A stretch of 64,000 nucleotides of DNA, taken from Paracoccus sp. MKU1 (GTDB lineage: Bacteria; Pseudomonadota; Alphaproteobacteria; Rhodobacterales; Rhodobacteraceae). Positions 50,566-58,932 of the stretch are shown here, one piece after another; position 1 is the stretch's first letter, and each line of letters opens with the position of its first letter. Location of the stretch: positions 62,001 to 126,000 of the forward strand of contig NZ_LLWQ01000154.1 in assembly GCF_001447385.1 (NCBI RefSeq). Direction: 5' to 3'. Under the pieces are notes generated by a model. The model ran no database searches. It was not told the DNA's origin and saw nothing but the letters and a program-made list of their open reading frames with translations. The position numbers and the translations under genes were made by a program.

Positions 50566-51602
50566 TCCGCCGCCTCGGCTAGCGCCGGCAGGCCGGCGAC
50601 CAGCGCCGCCCATTGCTCGGCATCGCCGCCCTTTTCCGGGCGCAGCCCGAAGCATTGGAAGATCAGCGCCCCCTCGGCATTGAACGCCTCGACCGAGATC
50701 GCCGGGCCGCGCTTGGTCGGCTTGTCCACCGCCCAGACCTCGGCGACGTGATCGCCGCGCAGATGCAGGTTGAAGCGCGGGTCCATCACGTTCAGCCACG
50801 GCCCCATGGGTTTCAGCGAATGGAGCTTGCCGGAATGGATCTCGATGCAGCCCATGTTGCCGACGAAGAACATCACGCCGACGCCGCCGGCATGGACACG
50901 CTCCAGCAGCGCCGGCACCGCCTCGACGGCCAGAGGCCGCACCAGGGGCGCGCCGGCGATGCGATAGGCGCCCAGCCGGTTCATCTTGAGCCGGCGGATC
51001 AGGATGTTGAACTGATGCGTGTCGGTCATGCCGGCCCATTCCCGGCGCAGCGCATCGGCGCGCTCGCCGCTGGCCTTGGGCGGTTCGGCCGGCGCGCGGG
51101 GCTCGAATCGGGCGCTGTCCGACTGGTCCGGCAACGCCAATTCACGGCGCAGCGCCTCCCAGGCCGTCTGGTCCGAGCCCTCGCGCAGATGGACCTTGTG
51201 CACGGCATCGCCCGCCGCGTCGAAGACCTGGATCGAGCGGCGGGTGCCCGTCTCGGCCTCTTGCTGGACCGCGAAGGCATGCACCCAATGGCGCGGAAAG
51301 ATGCGCAGGTCGATCTCGGGGTCCACGGTCATGGCGGCATGCTCGCCATCGTGGAAATCGTTATAGGTGCCGACCTTCTCGATCACGCAGGAGCGGTTGC
51401 GGGTCAGCGCCATCACCTCGCCCAGGGCCTGCACCTGCGGGATGAGCCGGCCGGGCAGCGGGTCGATGCGGGTGGCGCCGTGGCCGACCCGGGCCGCGAC
51501 CAGCGCGGCCTCGGGGACGCCCAGCCGCTCGGCCAGGTCAAAGGGGCGGCCGCCGTCCTCGGCCAGGATGCGGCGCAGAGCCGCCGGAGAATGATCGGTC
51601 AT
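50562..51602 (-). CDS. hmuS: HmuS, cytoplasmic haem-handling/degrading protein
   Basis: 346 residues from the ATG at 51602; an upstream frame adds 18 residues without support. Two tandem HemS/ChuX-type repeats. NRSCVIEKVGTYNDFHDGEHAAMTVDPEIDLRIFPRHWVHAFAV and GNMGCIEIHSGKLHSLKPMGPWLNVMDPRFNLHLR are family hallmarks. Binds incoming haem and supports iron release. First gene of hmuSTUV, divergent from the receptor. Confidence 0.94.
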   Translation of the reverse strand: MTDHSPAALRRILAEDGGRPFDLAERLGVPEAALVAARVGHGATRIDPLPGRLIPQVQALGEVMALTRNRSCVIEKVGTYNDFHDGEHAAMTVDPEIDLRIFPRHWVHAFAVQQEAETGTRRSIQVFDAAGDAVHKVHLREGSDQTAWEALRRELALPDQSDSARFEPRAPAEPPKASGERADALRREWAGMTDTHQFNILIRRLKMNRLGAYRIAGAPLVRPLAVEAVPALLERVHAGGVGVMFFVGNMGCIEIHSGKLHSLKPMGPWLNVMDPRFNLHLRGDHVAEVWAVDKPTKRGPAISVEAFNAEGALIFQCFGLRPEKGGDAEQWAALVAGLPALAEAAE

Positions 51603-51659
51603 CGCAGTGCCTTTCGCTGCTGTTGCATGCCCGGTCCGCCCCGGAGCGATGCGCAAGGA

Positions 51660-51700
51660 ATCATTGACAGTTTTACTAAGATTATTTTAACCCGCGCAAG
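51660..51700. promoter_or_regulatory. AT-rich promoter/operator region between hmuS and the receptor
   Basis: The spacer of about 150 bases contains one AT-rich block (TTGACAG, TTTTACTAAGATTATTTTAA). TTGACA resembles a -35 element reading toward the receptor. An iron-responsive operator is expected here but I cannot match a specific consensus with confidence. Confidence 0.35.
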
Positions 51701-51752
51701 ATGCCAGCCCCGTGGCCAGCCGGAAACTTCATGACATGACGACGGGGATCAC

Positions 51753-53813
51753 ATGCCACGCCATTCGATTCGCGGCGCGTTGCTGGCCGGAACCACCTGC
51801 CTGACCGCCTTGACCTTTACGCACCCGCTGCTGGCGCAGGAACGCGCCGGGGCCGGGACTGCCCAGTCCACCTATGTGCTCGACCAGATCGTGCTGCGCG
51901 CCGGCAAGCCCAAGGTGGCCTCGGAGGTGCCGCAATCGGTTTCCGTGGTCGACAGCCAGCAGCTTCAGGACATCGACCCCGGCCATATCGGCGAGGTGCT
52001 GGCCACGGTGCCCGGCGTCGCCGGCGTCGGCTCGGGCAGTTTCTTCGGGCAGGGGTTCAACATCCGCGGATTCGGTTCTTCGGGGGCCGCGGCTTCGGAA
52101 TCAGGCATCGTCCAACTGATCGACGGGGAAGAGAAATATTACGAATCCTATCGCCAGGGCGCCTTGTTCGTGGAACCGGACTTCCTGCGCCAGGTCGAGG
52201 TGTTGCGCGGTCCCGGCTCGTCCACGCTTTACGGTTCGGGCGCGCTTGGCGGCGTGATCGCCATGGAGACGATCGAGGCCAGCGACCTGATTGCCGAGGG
52301 CCAGACTTTCGGCGGCCGGGCCAAGCTGGGCTATGCCAGCAATCCCGACACGGTGCTGGGCAGCGTCGCGCTTGGCTGGCGCCCGGCTGAGGATTTCGAG
52401 GCGCTCGCTGCATTTTCCTGGCGCAAGCTGGGCGATACCAAGGATGCGGACGGCAATACCACCGTGCGCGCGAACTCCAAGACGCCGAACCTGCTTCTGA
52501 AAGCGAAGAAGACCTTCGGCGACCAGTATGTCGCCTTCTCCTACCAGCATCTGGAGGCCAAGGGCGACGATCAGGACTTCAACCAGCTCGAAGGTGCGCA
52601 GGCCGGGCTGTTTCCCGGCTTTCCGGGTTGGGGGGTTGGCGACATCACGACCCGCGACCAGACCGCGCGCTTCATCTGGGGCTGGAACCCCGAAGACAAT
52701 CGCTACATCGACCTGACCGCGACGCTGTCCTATACCAACACGCTCAAGGACGTGCGGCAGGGCGACGACCCGGACGAGCCGATCATGGCTTCTCTGCTGG
52801 GAGAACGCGACTATCGGCTGTGGAAATTCAAGCTGAGCAACGTCGCAGACCTGTCTGGGGCGGGTTACGACCACCACCTGACCACCGGTGCCGAGGTGCT
52901 GAAACAGGACCGCTCCTCCAGCGTTCCGTCGAGTTCGCATCCCGAGGCCTATACCCGCGCCTGGGCCGCCTATGCGTTGTCAGAATTGACCTGGGGCGAC
53001 CTGACGATCAATTCCGGCCTGCGTTACGAAAAGCAGCGCACCGAGCCGAAATCCTCGGTCACGGTGACGGATGACACCTACGACGCGGATTCGGTCGAAC
53101 CGCAGGTCGCCGCCATCTACCGCCTGAACGACAGCCTGTCGGTCTTTGGTTCGGTGGCTTTCGTGAACCGCATGCCGACGGTGGACGAGCTTTACGACAG
53201 CTTCATGGGAGGCGCGCCTTCGGGTGACCTGAAGGACGAGAAGGGCAAGAACATCGAACTGGGCCTGTCCTATCGCGGCAGCGGCATCCTCACCGCGAGC
53301 GACGAGGCGGTGGTGAAGCTGACGCTGTTCCGAAACCATATCGACGACATGATCGTGCGCACCAATGCGCCCGCGCCGATGCCGGCCTATGAAAACATCG
53401 ACCGCGCCTATCTGCGCGGCGGCGAGCTGGAGGCGACCTACAGCATCGACGCCTTCGAACTGGGCGCTGCGGTCTCGGTCGTCGATGGCAAGGATCAGGA
53501 CGGCACGGTGCTGGACACGCTTCCGAACGACCGCGTGACCTTGCAGGCGATCTGGCAGGCCAGCGACGCCTGGCGGCTGGGCCTGCGCAGCACCCTGGCC
53601 AAGGGCCGTGACAAGGCGGATGGCGAACATCGCGCCGGCTATGGCGTGCACGACGTCTTCGCCACCTGGACGCCGCAATCCGGGGCGGCGGCCGGCATCG
53701 AGCTGCATGTCGGCGTCGACAATATTGCCGACCGCGACTATACTCCCGCCACCTGGTTCAGCGGTCCGGCGCCGGGGCGGAACTTCAAGCTGTCGGTCTC
53801 GCGCAGCTTCTGA
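51753..53813 (+). CDS. hmuR: TonB-dependent haem receptor
   Basis: 686 residues. Signal peptide ending near LLA-QERA; plug domain with QSVSVVDSQQLQDIDPGHIGEVLATVPGVAG and GSSTLYGSGALGGVI; a 22-strand-type barrel ending in the aromatic residue F (SVSRSF). TonB-box-like YVLDQIVL near residue 41. Opposite hmuSTUV, so haem or haemoprotein is the likely ligand. The alternative, a receptor for the neighbouring modified peptide, has no direct support. A hairpin follows the stop. Confidence 0.9.
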   Translation: MPRHSIRGALLAGTTCLTALTFTHPLLAQERAGAGTAQSTYVLDQIVLRAGKPKVASEVPQSVSVVDSQQLQDIDPGHIGEVLATVPGVAGVGSGSFFGQGFNIRGFGSSGAAASESGIVQLIDGEEKYYESYRQGALFVEPDFLRQVEVLRGPGSSTLYGSGALGGVIAMETIEASDLIAEGQTFGGRAKLGYASNPDTVLGSVALGWRPAEDFEALAAFSWRKLGDTKDADGNTTVRANSKTPNLLLKAKKTFGDQYVAFSYQHLEAKGDDQDFNQLEGAQAGLFPGFPGWGVGDITTRDQTARFIWGWNPEDNRYIDLTATLSYTNTLKDVRQGDDPDEPIMASLLGERDYRLWKFKLSNVADLSGAGYDHHLTTGAEVLKQDRSSSVPSSSHPEAYTRAWAAYALSELTWGDLTINSGLRYEKQRTEPKSSVTVTDDTYDADSVEPQVAAIYRLNDSLSVFGSVAFVNRMPTVDELYDSFMGGAPSGDLKDEKGKNIELGLSYRGSGILTASDEAVVKLTLFRNHIDDMIVRTNAPAPMPAYENIDRAYLRGGELEATYSIDAFELGAAVSVVDGKDQDGTVLDTLPNDRVTLQAIWQASDAWRLGLRSTLAKGRDKADGEHRAGYGVHDVFATWTPQSGAAAGIELHVGVDNIADRDYTPATWFSGPAPGRNFKLSVSRSF

Positions 53814-53839
53814 CCCGCCTCACCGACGCCGCAGGCATG

Positions 53840-53868
53840 GCGGCCGGTCCCGCAAGGCCGGCCGCTTT
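53840..53868 (+). terminator. Terminator after the TonB-dependent receptor
   Basis: GCGGCCGG / CCGGCCGC stem (extendable to ten pairs with one G-T) followed by TTTCCCTT. Confidence 0.7.
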
Positions 53869-54011
53869 CCCTTGCGCCCGGCTTTCACCGTTTCCCAAAT
53901 ACTCATCCGGAACGTTTCCCTTGCACGACCACCCGGAAAGCCGGGCGTGGACCCCGCTGTCCGCGGGAATTGCCGGCCGGCGCGAATCGCGGCGCAGCAC
54001 AACCCCGGGAA

Positions 54012-54134
54012 GATCCCGGCATTCTTTTCCTGCCGGCAAAAGACAGGTTCGACGTTTCATTTTCAGGGATGGAAAAATCCACATCCCGTCTCATCCCGGA
54101 AGCGGGAATGAGGAGAATGCGAAGGCAATAATCT
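54012..54134 (+). promoter_or_regulatory. Putative promoter/operator region of the RiPP cluster
   Basis: In the gap of about 440 bases before the precursor gene, the heptamer CATCCCG occurs twice, at 54082-54088 and 54092-54098 (10-base period). A related GATCCCG lies at 54012-54018 and an inverted CGGGA at 54103-54107. Tandem heptamers are how SARP/BTAD-type regulators commonly bind, and the cluster encodes such a regulator. A TAATCT at 54129 could be a -10. The rest of the gap up to 54237 shows no gene. Confidence 0.35.
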
Positions 54135-54250
54135 TTTCGATTATGGGTTTGTCCAAAACCACCTGCGTTCACGAAAACATTACTGAGACGCAAGATTCCG
54201 TGATAGGATCGAAAAATGGAGCAACCCACGTTCTGGCGGAGGATTCCACG

Positions 54251-54643
54251 ATGGCCGGTGGTGAAAAGAAGGAGACGGAAAAGACCTTGGAAATGCGGGT
54301 GGCCGAGCTTGAGGACAAGCTGAAGGGCTTGCAGGTCACCGAAGAGGAAATGCGCGCCTATAACAAGGTCGCCTCGATGATGGCCACGGCCCAGCCCGCG
54401 GCGGCTGCGGCCAGCCCGGCCTTGACCCCGGTGCCGGATGCCTGCGTGATCCAGCAATGCGTCCGCCCCTGCGTGATCAGCCAATGCACGGTGATCTCGC
54501 AATGTATCCGGCCCTGCGTGGTGCAGGCCTGCACGATCCGCGCCTGCACCATCATCCAGCCCTGCATCAACGAATGCGGCGGCGGCTGCGCGCCCGGTGG
54601 CGGCGGCTTCAGCGGGGGAGGTTTCGGCGGCCTGGGCGGCTGA
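54251..54643 (+). CDS. RiPP precursor peptide with eleven-cysteine core
   Basis: 130 residues. Leader: charged, probably coiled helix (residues 5-45, ETEKTLEMRVAELEDKLKG then EEEMRAYNKVASMM), an Ala/Pro linker (about 46-62), then the core. Cysteines at 65, 70, 74, 79, 85, 89, 94, 99, 105, 109 and 113 are spaced by three to five residues, and the first nine are each followed by V, I or T. Three C-T pairs offer extra cyclisable residues. A Gly-rich tail (APGGGGFSGGGFGGLGG) follows. GGAGGA lies seven bases before the ATG. Cys-rich repeats with YcaO, ThiF-like and SagB genes beside it match thiazole/oxazole-modified peptides of the heterocycloanthracin style. I know of no described product of this sequence. 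Confidence 0.85.
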   Translation: MAGGEKKETEKTLEMRVAELEDKLKGLQVTEEEMRAYNKVASMMATAQPAAAAASPALTPVPDACVIQQCVRPCVISQCTVISQCIRPCVVQACTIRACTIIQPCINECGGGCAPGGGGFSGGGFGGLGG

Positions 54644-54674
54644 GCAGCCCGTTACATGACCCGTGGAGGGACGA

Positions 54675-56537
54675 ATGCATGTCCTGTTTCCCGTCGTTCC
54701 CTTCGCCGATATCGGCCGGCCGGCCATGGGTGTCGGCCTGCTGATCGCCGAGGCGCGCGAGGCCGGTCACAGCGCCGAGGCGGTTTATCTGAATATCGAC
54801 CTGGCCGCCCGCATCGGGTTGGTGCCCTATCAGCGCATCGCCACGAATTTTCCGCCGAACCTGCTCATCGGCGAATGGCTGTTCGCCGCCGAATTGTTCG
54901 GCGACGATATTGCATCGCCGGAGGATTTCATTCGCGATATTCTGCTGCCGCATTTGGGCGATGATCGCGAGATTTATGCCGCGATGCGGCAAATCCGGAC
55001 GCTGCTGCCCGATTATCTCGAAGCCTGCGTGGCGGAAATCCTTGCCCGCCGGCCCGATGTGGTCGGTTTCAGCACCGTGTTTCACCAGACCTGCGCCTGC
55101 CTGGCCCTGGCGCGGCGGCTAAAGGCGCTGCCGGACCCGCCGGTCGTGGTGTTCGGCGGCGCGAATTGCGAGGGCGAGATGGGCTGGCAGTTGATCCGCA
55201 GCTTTCCCTGGATCGATCATGTCTGTTCGGGCGAGGCGGATATCAGCTTTCCGCTGCTGCTCGACCGGCTTTCGGGGCGGCGCGAGCCGGGGCCGATCCC
55301 CGGCGTGCTGGATCAGGGCTCGGCCGAGGCGCCGCTGCGCTCGCAGGGCGTGACGCAGATGGACCGGCTGCCCTTTCCCGATTTCGACGACTACTTCTCG
55401 CGCCTGGCGCAATCGCCGCTGGCCGGCCAGTTCCAGGGTCATCTGGTCTTCGAGACCTCGCGCGGCTGCTGGTGGGGGGCCAAGCACCACTGCACCTTCT
55501 GCGGGCTGAACGGCGACACCATGGCCTTCCGCTCGAAATCCCCCGACCGGGCCTTCGACGAGATCACCTGGTTGGCGCGGCGCCACAAGGCCAGCCGGGT
55601 CGGCTGCGTGGACAATATCCTCGACATGAAATACGTCACCACGCTGTTTCCGCGCCTGGCCGAGGCGGGCTATCACCTCGACCTGTTCTACGAGGTCAAG
55701 TCGAACCTGCGGCTGGACCAGTTGCGGCAGATGCGGGCCGGCGGCGTGACGCAGATCCAGCCCGGCATCGAAAGCTTTTCCGACCGGGTGCTGAAGCTGA
55801 TAGACAAGGGCTGCACCGGTTTCCAGAACATCCAGCTCATGCGCTGGTGCCGCGAGCTGGGGATCGAGGTGGCCTGGAACGTGCTTTCCGGCTTTCCGGG
55901 CGAGGAGCCCGAGGAATATGCCGCCATGGCCCGGCTGATTCCGCGGCTGGCGCATCTGGACCCGCCCTGTTCCTGCGGCATGCTGCGGCTGGATCGATTC
56001 AGCCCGTTCCACAGCCGGGCCGAGGATTTCGGCATCCGCCGCATGCGGCCGGCGCGGGCCTATTTCTACGTCTATCCGCTGGGCCGGCGCGAATTGTCGC
56101 GGCTGGCCTATTTCTTCGATTTCGATCACGCGTCGGGCTGCGATCCGGCCAGCTATGTCCGTCCCGTCCAGGCCGCGGTGACGGAATGGCGCAATGCCTG
56201 CTTCGCCCCCGAAGGCCGGCCGGTGCTGGATGCGGAATTCGGCCCGGACGGCGTCACCATCCGCGACAGCCGCGCGGTCGCCACCGCGCCGCGGCACCGG
56301 CTGACCGGGCTTGCCGCGCAGCTTTATGCGCTTTGCGACAGCACCGCCTCCATCGCCGGGCTCGCCCATGCCACCGGCCAGCCCGAGCCGCGGGTCGAGG
56401 CCGCGCTGGCCGATCTGGACCGCGCCCGGCTGGTCGCCCGGCAGGGCGAGCGCGTGCTGGCGCTGGCGGTGTTCCGCATCCGTCCCCCGACCTTGCAGGC
56501 AGAGAGCCATGCCGTTCCGGAACCCGCTGTTGCCTGA
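54675..56537 (+). CDS. RiPP maturation radical SAM protein 1, B12-binding domain
   Basis: 620 residues from the ATG at 54675, preceded by GGAGGGA. The N-terminal cobalamin-binding-like Rossmann domain (to about residue 200) contains VVVFGGANCEGEMGWQLIRSFPWIDHVCSGEAD. The radical SAM core has the unusual cluster motif C265-x7-C273-x2-C276 in RGCWWGAKHHCTFCGLNG, typical of the 'RiPP maturation radical SAM protein 1' family, whose reaction is undefined. A C-terminal winged-helix-like domain (LTGLAAQLYALCDSTASIAGLAHATG) could bind the leader. It lies 31 bases after the precursor and overlaps the next gene by 29 bases, so it surely acts on the same peptide. Confidence 0.92.
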   Translation: MHVLFPVVPFADIGRPAMGVGLLIAEAREAGHSAEAVYLNIDLAARIGLVPYQRIATNFPPNLLIGEWLFAAELFGDDIASPEDFIRDILLPHLGDDREIYAAMRQIRTLLPDYLEACVAEILARRPDVVGFSTVFHQTCACLALARRLKALPDPPVVVFGGANCEGEMGWQLIRSFPWIDHVCSGEADISFPLLLDRLSGRREPGPIPGVLDQGSAEAPLRSQGVTQMDRLPFPDFDDYFSRLAQSPLAGQFQGHLVFETSRGCWWGAKHHCTFCGLNGDTMAFRSKSPDRAFDEITWLARRHKASRVGCVDNILDMKYVTTLFPRLAEAGYHLDLFYEVKSNLRLDQLRQMRAGGVTQIQPGIESFSDRVLKLIDKGCTGFQNIQLMRWCRELGIEVAWNVLSGFPGEEPEEYAAMARLIPRLAHLDPPCSCGMLRLDRFSPFHSRAEDFGIRRMRPARAYFYVYPLGRRELSRLAYFFDFDHASGCDPASYVRPVQAAVTEWRNACFAPEGRPVLDAEFGPDGVTIRDSRAVATAPRHRLTGLAAQLYALCDSTASIAGLAHATGQPEPRVEAALADLDRARLVARQGERVLALAVFRIRPPTLQAESHAVPEPAVA

Positions 56538-57621
56538 GCATTTCCTGACCTGGGCCGAGCCGCCCGACGAGGGCGGCGACGAGCTGCTGCGCATCGTCTC
56601 GTGGCGGCGGGCGCTGACGCTCAAGGGCCATTCCTTCCGCGAGTTCAGCCGCGAGGTGGTGCCGCTGCTCGACGGCCGCACCGGCATCGACCGGATCTGC
56701 GACGAGGTCTCGGACATCTTCGCCCGCAAGGATCTGGAGGCCGCGCTGGAGATGCTGGGCGCGCAGGGCATCGTGGTCGAGGGCGCCCAGGACGGGCCCG
56801 ACCTGCCGGCCGGCTTGCAGCCGCAACTCGCCTGGCTCAGCGAGGCCGCGCCCGAGGGCCGTGCCGCCCAGCGGCACCTGACGGCGGCGCGCGTGGTGCT
56901 GTTCGGCGCCGGCGGGCCGGGGGCGGCGGCGGCGCGCGGGCTCGTGGCCGCCGGGATTGGCGAGTTGCTGATCGTCGATCCGGCCGAGGTCGGCGCCAGC
57001 GACAGCTATTTCTCGCCGCTGTTCCGGCCCGGCGATGCCGGCAGCCTGCGGGCCGAGGCGCTGGCCGATGCTCTGGCCGATCTGGCGCCGGCTTGCCGCA
57101 TCCGTGCCCGGACCACCCGCCCCGACAGCCCGCAGGACATCGCCGCGCTGATCGAGGGAGCGGCCATGGTGCTTTGCTGTCTCGATGCCGGAGAGCTGAA
57201 CCTGGCGCTGAAGCTGAACCGGGCCTGCCGCGACCTCGGCATGCGCTGGCTGGCCGGTGGCATGGAGGGGCTGGACCTTGTCGTCGGCCCCGGCTTTTCC
57301 GGCGATCCCGATGCCGCCTGCTACATGTGCTGGCGCATGCGCGAGGTCGCCTGCGCCGCCAATCCGCAGGCCCGTTTCGCGCTGGAGCGGCATCTGGACC
57401 GGCTGCGCCGCGACCTGTCCGCCCGGCGCGAGAACCTGGCCATGGGCGCCGACATCATCGGCGGCATGATGGCGGCCGAGGCGGTGGCGGTGCTGACCGG
57501 CGCCGGCGAGCCGGCGCTGGACGGCCGTTTCCTCGTGGTGGAACTGCCGGGCCTGCGGCAGGAAAAGCATGGCGTGCTGCGCAAGCCCGGCTGCCCGGTC
57601 TGCGGCGGGACGGCGAGATGA
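56509..57621 (+). CDS. ThiF/E1-like leader-binding cyclodehydratase partner (TOMM F-protein type)
   Basis: 370 residues. The first 95 or so residues form an RRE-like winged helix (RRALTLKGHSFREFSREVVPLLDG...RICDEVSDIF) that should bind the precursor leader. An E1-like Rossmann domain follows with GAGGPG at 133-138. Structural zinc cysteines are C271/C274 (CYMC) and C362/C365 (CPVC). In azole-forming systems this protein presents the peptide to YcaO. The adenylation function is usually lost in this group. Start overlaps the radical SAM gene; stop overlaps the YcaO start. Confidence 0.9.
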   Translation: MPFRNPLLPEHFLTWAEPPDEGGDELLRIVSWRRALTLKGHSFREFSREVVPLLDGRTGIDRICDEVSDIFARKDLEAALEMLGAQGIVVEGAQDGPDLPAGLQPQLAWLSEAAPEGRAAQRHLTAARVVLFGAGGPGAAAARGLVAAGIGELLIVDPAEVGASDSYFSPLFRPGDAGSLRAEALADALADLAPACRIRARTTRPDSPQDIAALIEGAAMVLCCLDAGELNLALKLNRACRDLGMRWLAGGMEGLDLVVGPGFSGDPDAACYMCWRMREVACAANPQARFALERHLDRLRRDLSARRENLAMGADIIGGMMAAEAVAVLTGAGEPALDGRFLVVELPGLRQEKHGVLRKPGCPVCGGTAR

Positions 57622-58928
57622 GGGACGATGCGATGCAGGCCGAACGGCTGGGCGCGGCGCTGGTCAGCCGCCGTTGCGGGCTGGTGCGCGAACTCGCGCC
57701 GCAGGGCAGGGGCCCCGAGGAACCCTGTCCGCCGCATCTGTGGACGGCGACGCTGGCGCATTATGATTTCCGCGCCGCCGGCCCCTCCGAGCGGCTGAAC
57801 GCCGGCAAGGGCCGGACCGAGGCCGAGGCGCGGCTTTCCGCCTTGGGCGAGGCGATCGAGCGGTATTCGGCCTATCACTGGGACGCGGCGCGCATCCGCG
57901 TCGGCCCGGCGCTGCCCGGCGCCATCACCCCCGCCGATTGCGTGCTGCATTCCGAGGCGCAGTATCGCGCCGGCCTGCCCTATCTGCGCTGGAGCCCCAC
58001 GACCGAGACGAGCTGGATCGCGGGGGTCGAGCTGCCCTCGGGCCGGCCGGTCGACCTGCCGGCGGGGCTGGTCTATCTGCTCAGCCCGCTGCCGCGCCCC
58101 GAGGATCACGTCGCCGCCGTCACCTCGAACGGTCTGGCGGCCGGTCCCGACCTGACCCGTGCCGTCATCGGCGGACTCTGCGAGCTGATCGAGCGCGACG
58201 CGCTGATGATCACCTGGCTCAACCGCCTGCCCGCCACGCTGATCGAGACGCCCGAGACCGGCTGCATGGCCGCCGCGATCATCCGCCATTATCGCCGCTT
58301 CGGGGTGACGGTGCGGCTGGTGTCGCTGGCCACCGATCAGGCCGCCTTCGTGGTCATGGCGGTGGCCGAGAATCCCGATCCGGCGCAAGGCGCGCGCATC
58401 GTCGGCATGGGCTGCGACCCCGACCCGGCCGCCGCCATCGACAAGGCGATGTTCGAACTGTGCCAGGCCCGGCCCAGCATGATCTCGCGCCTGGCCCGCA
58501 GCGACGCGGCCGAACGGCTGCGCGGCCCCGAGGATGTGCGCGACCTTGACGATCACCCGCTCTATCACGCCCTGCCGCGCAACCTGGGCGAGTTCGACTT
58601 TCTGTTCGCCTCGGGCAGCCGGGTGCGGCTCGAGGATCTGCCGCACCCGGAGACCCCGTCGCCCGAGGCGGTGCTGGCGCGTCTGGTCGAGGCCGCGAAT
58701 GCCGCCGGCGCGCGCGTCGCCTATGTCGACATCACCGCGCCCGACATCGCGCCGCTGGGCCCGCGCGTGGTGCGCTGCTTCGCGACCGGCTTCCAGCCGA
58801 TCCATTTCGGCCATGGCGAGGGCCGGCTGGGTGGCCGCCGGCTTTACGAGGCGCCGCTGCGCTGGGGCCTGCGCGCCGCGCCGCTGGCCGAGGCCGACCT
58901 GAATCCTTGCCCCCATCCGCTGGCCTGA
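57618..58928 (+). CDS. YcaO-domain azoline-forming cyclodehydratase
   Basis: 436 residues. Uses ATP to cyclise Cys (and sometimes Ser/Thr) onto the preceding carbonyl. ATP/Mg residues sit in GEAIERYSAYH (about 77-87) and CELIERDALMITWL (about 188-201). The C-terminus is PCPHP (430-434) then LA, fitting the PxPxP tail that marks azoline-forming YcaO enzymes rather than thioamide-forming ones. ATG overlaps the preceding stop; a second ATG five codons on is possible. Confidence 0.93.
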   Translation: MRDDAMQAERLGAALVSRRCGLVRELAPQGRGPEEPCPPHLWTATLAHYDFRAAGPSERLNAGKGRTEAEARLSALGEAIERYSAYHWDAARIRVGPALPGAITPADCVLHSEAQYRAGLPYLRWSPTTETSWIAGVELPSGRPVDLPAGLVYLLSPLPRPEDHVAAVTSNGLAAGPDLTRAVIGGLCELIERDALMITWLNRLPATLIETPETGCMAAAIIRHYRRFGVTVRLVSLATDQAAFVVMAVAENPDPAQGARIVGMGCDPDPAAAIDKAMFELCQARPSMISRLARSDAAERLRGPEDVRDLDDHPLYHALPRNLGEFDFLFASGSRVRLEDLPHPETPSPEAVLARLVEAANAAGARVAYVDITAPDIAPLGPRVVRCFATGFQPIHFGHGEGRLGGRRLYEAPLRWGLRAAPLAEADLNPCPHPLA

Positions 58929-58932
58929 TCCG

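Noticed and set aside
51753..53813. TonB-dependent receptor as part of the RiPP cluster
   Set aside because: It is divergent from and adjacent to hmuSTUV, which explains it as a haem receptor; a terminator and about 400 bases separate it from the precursor gene.
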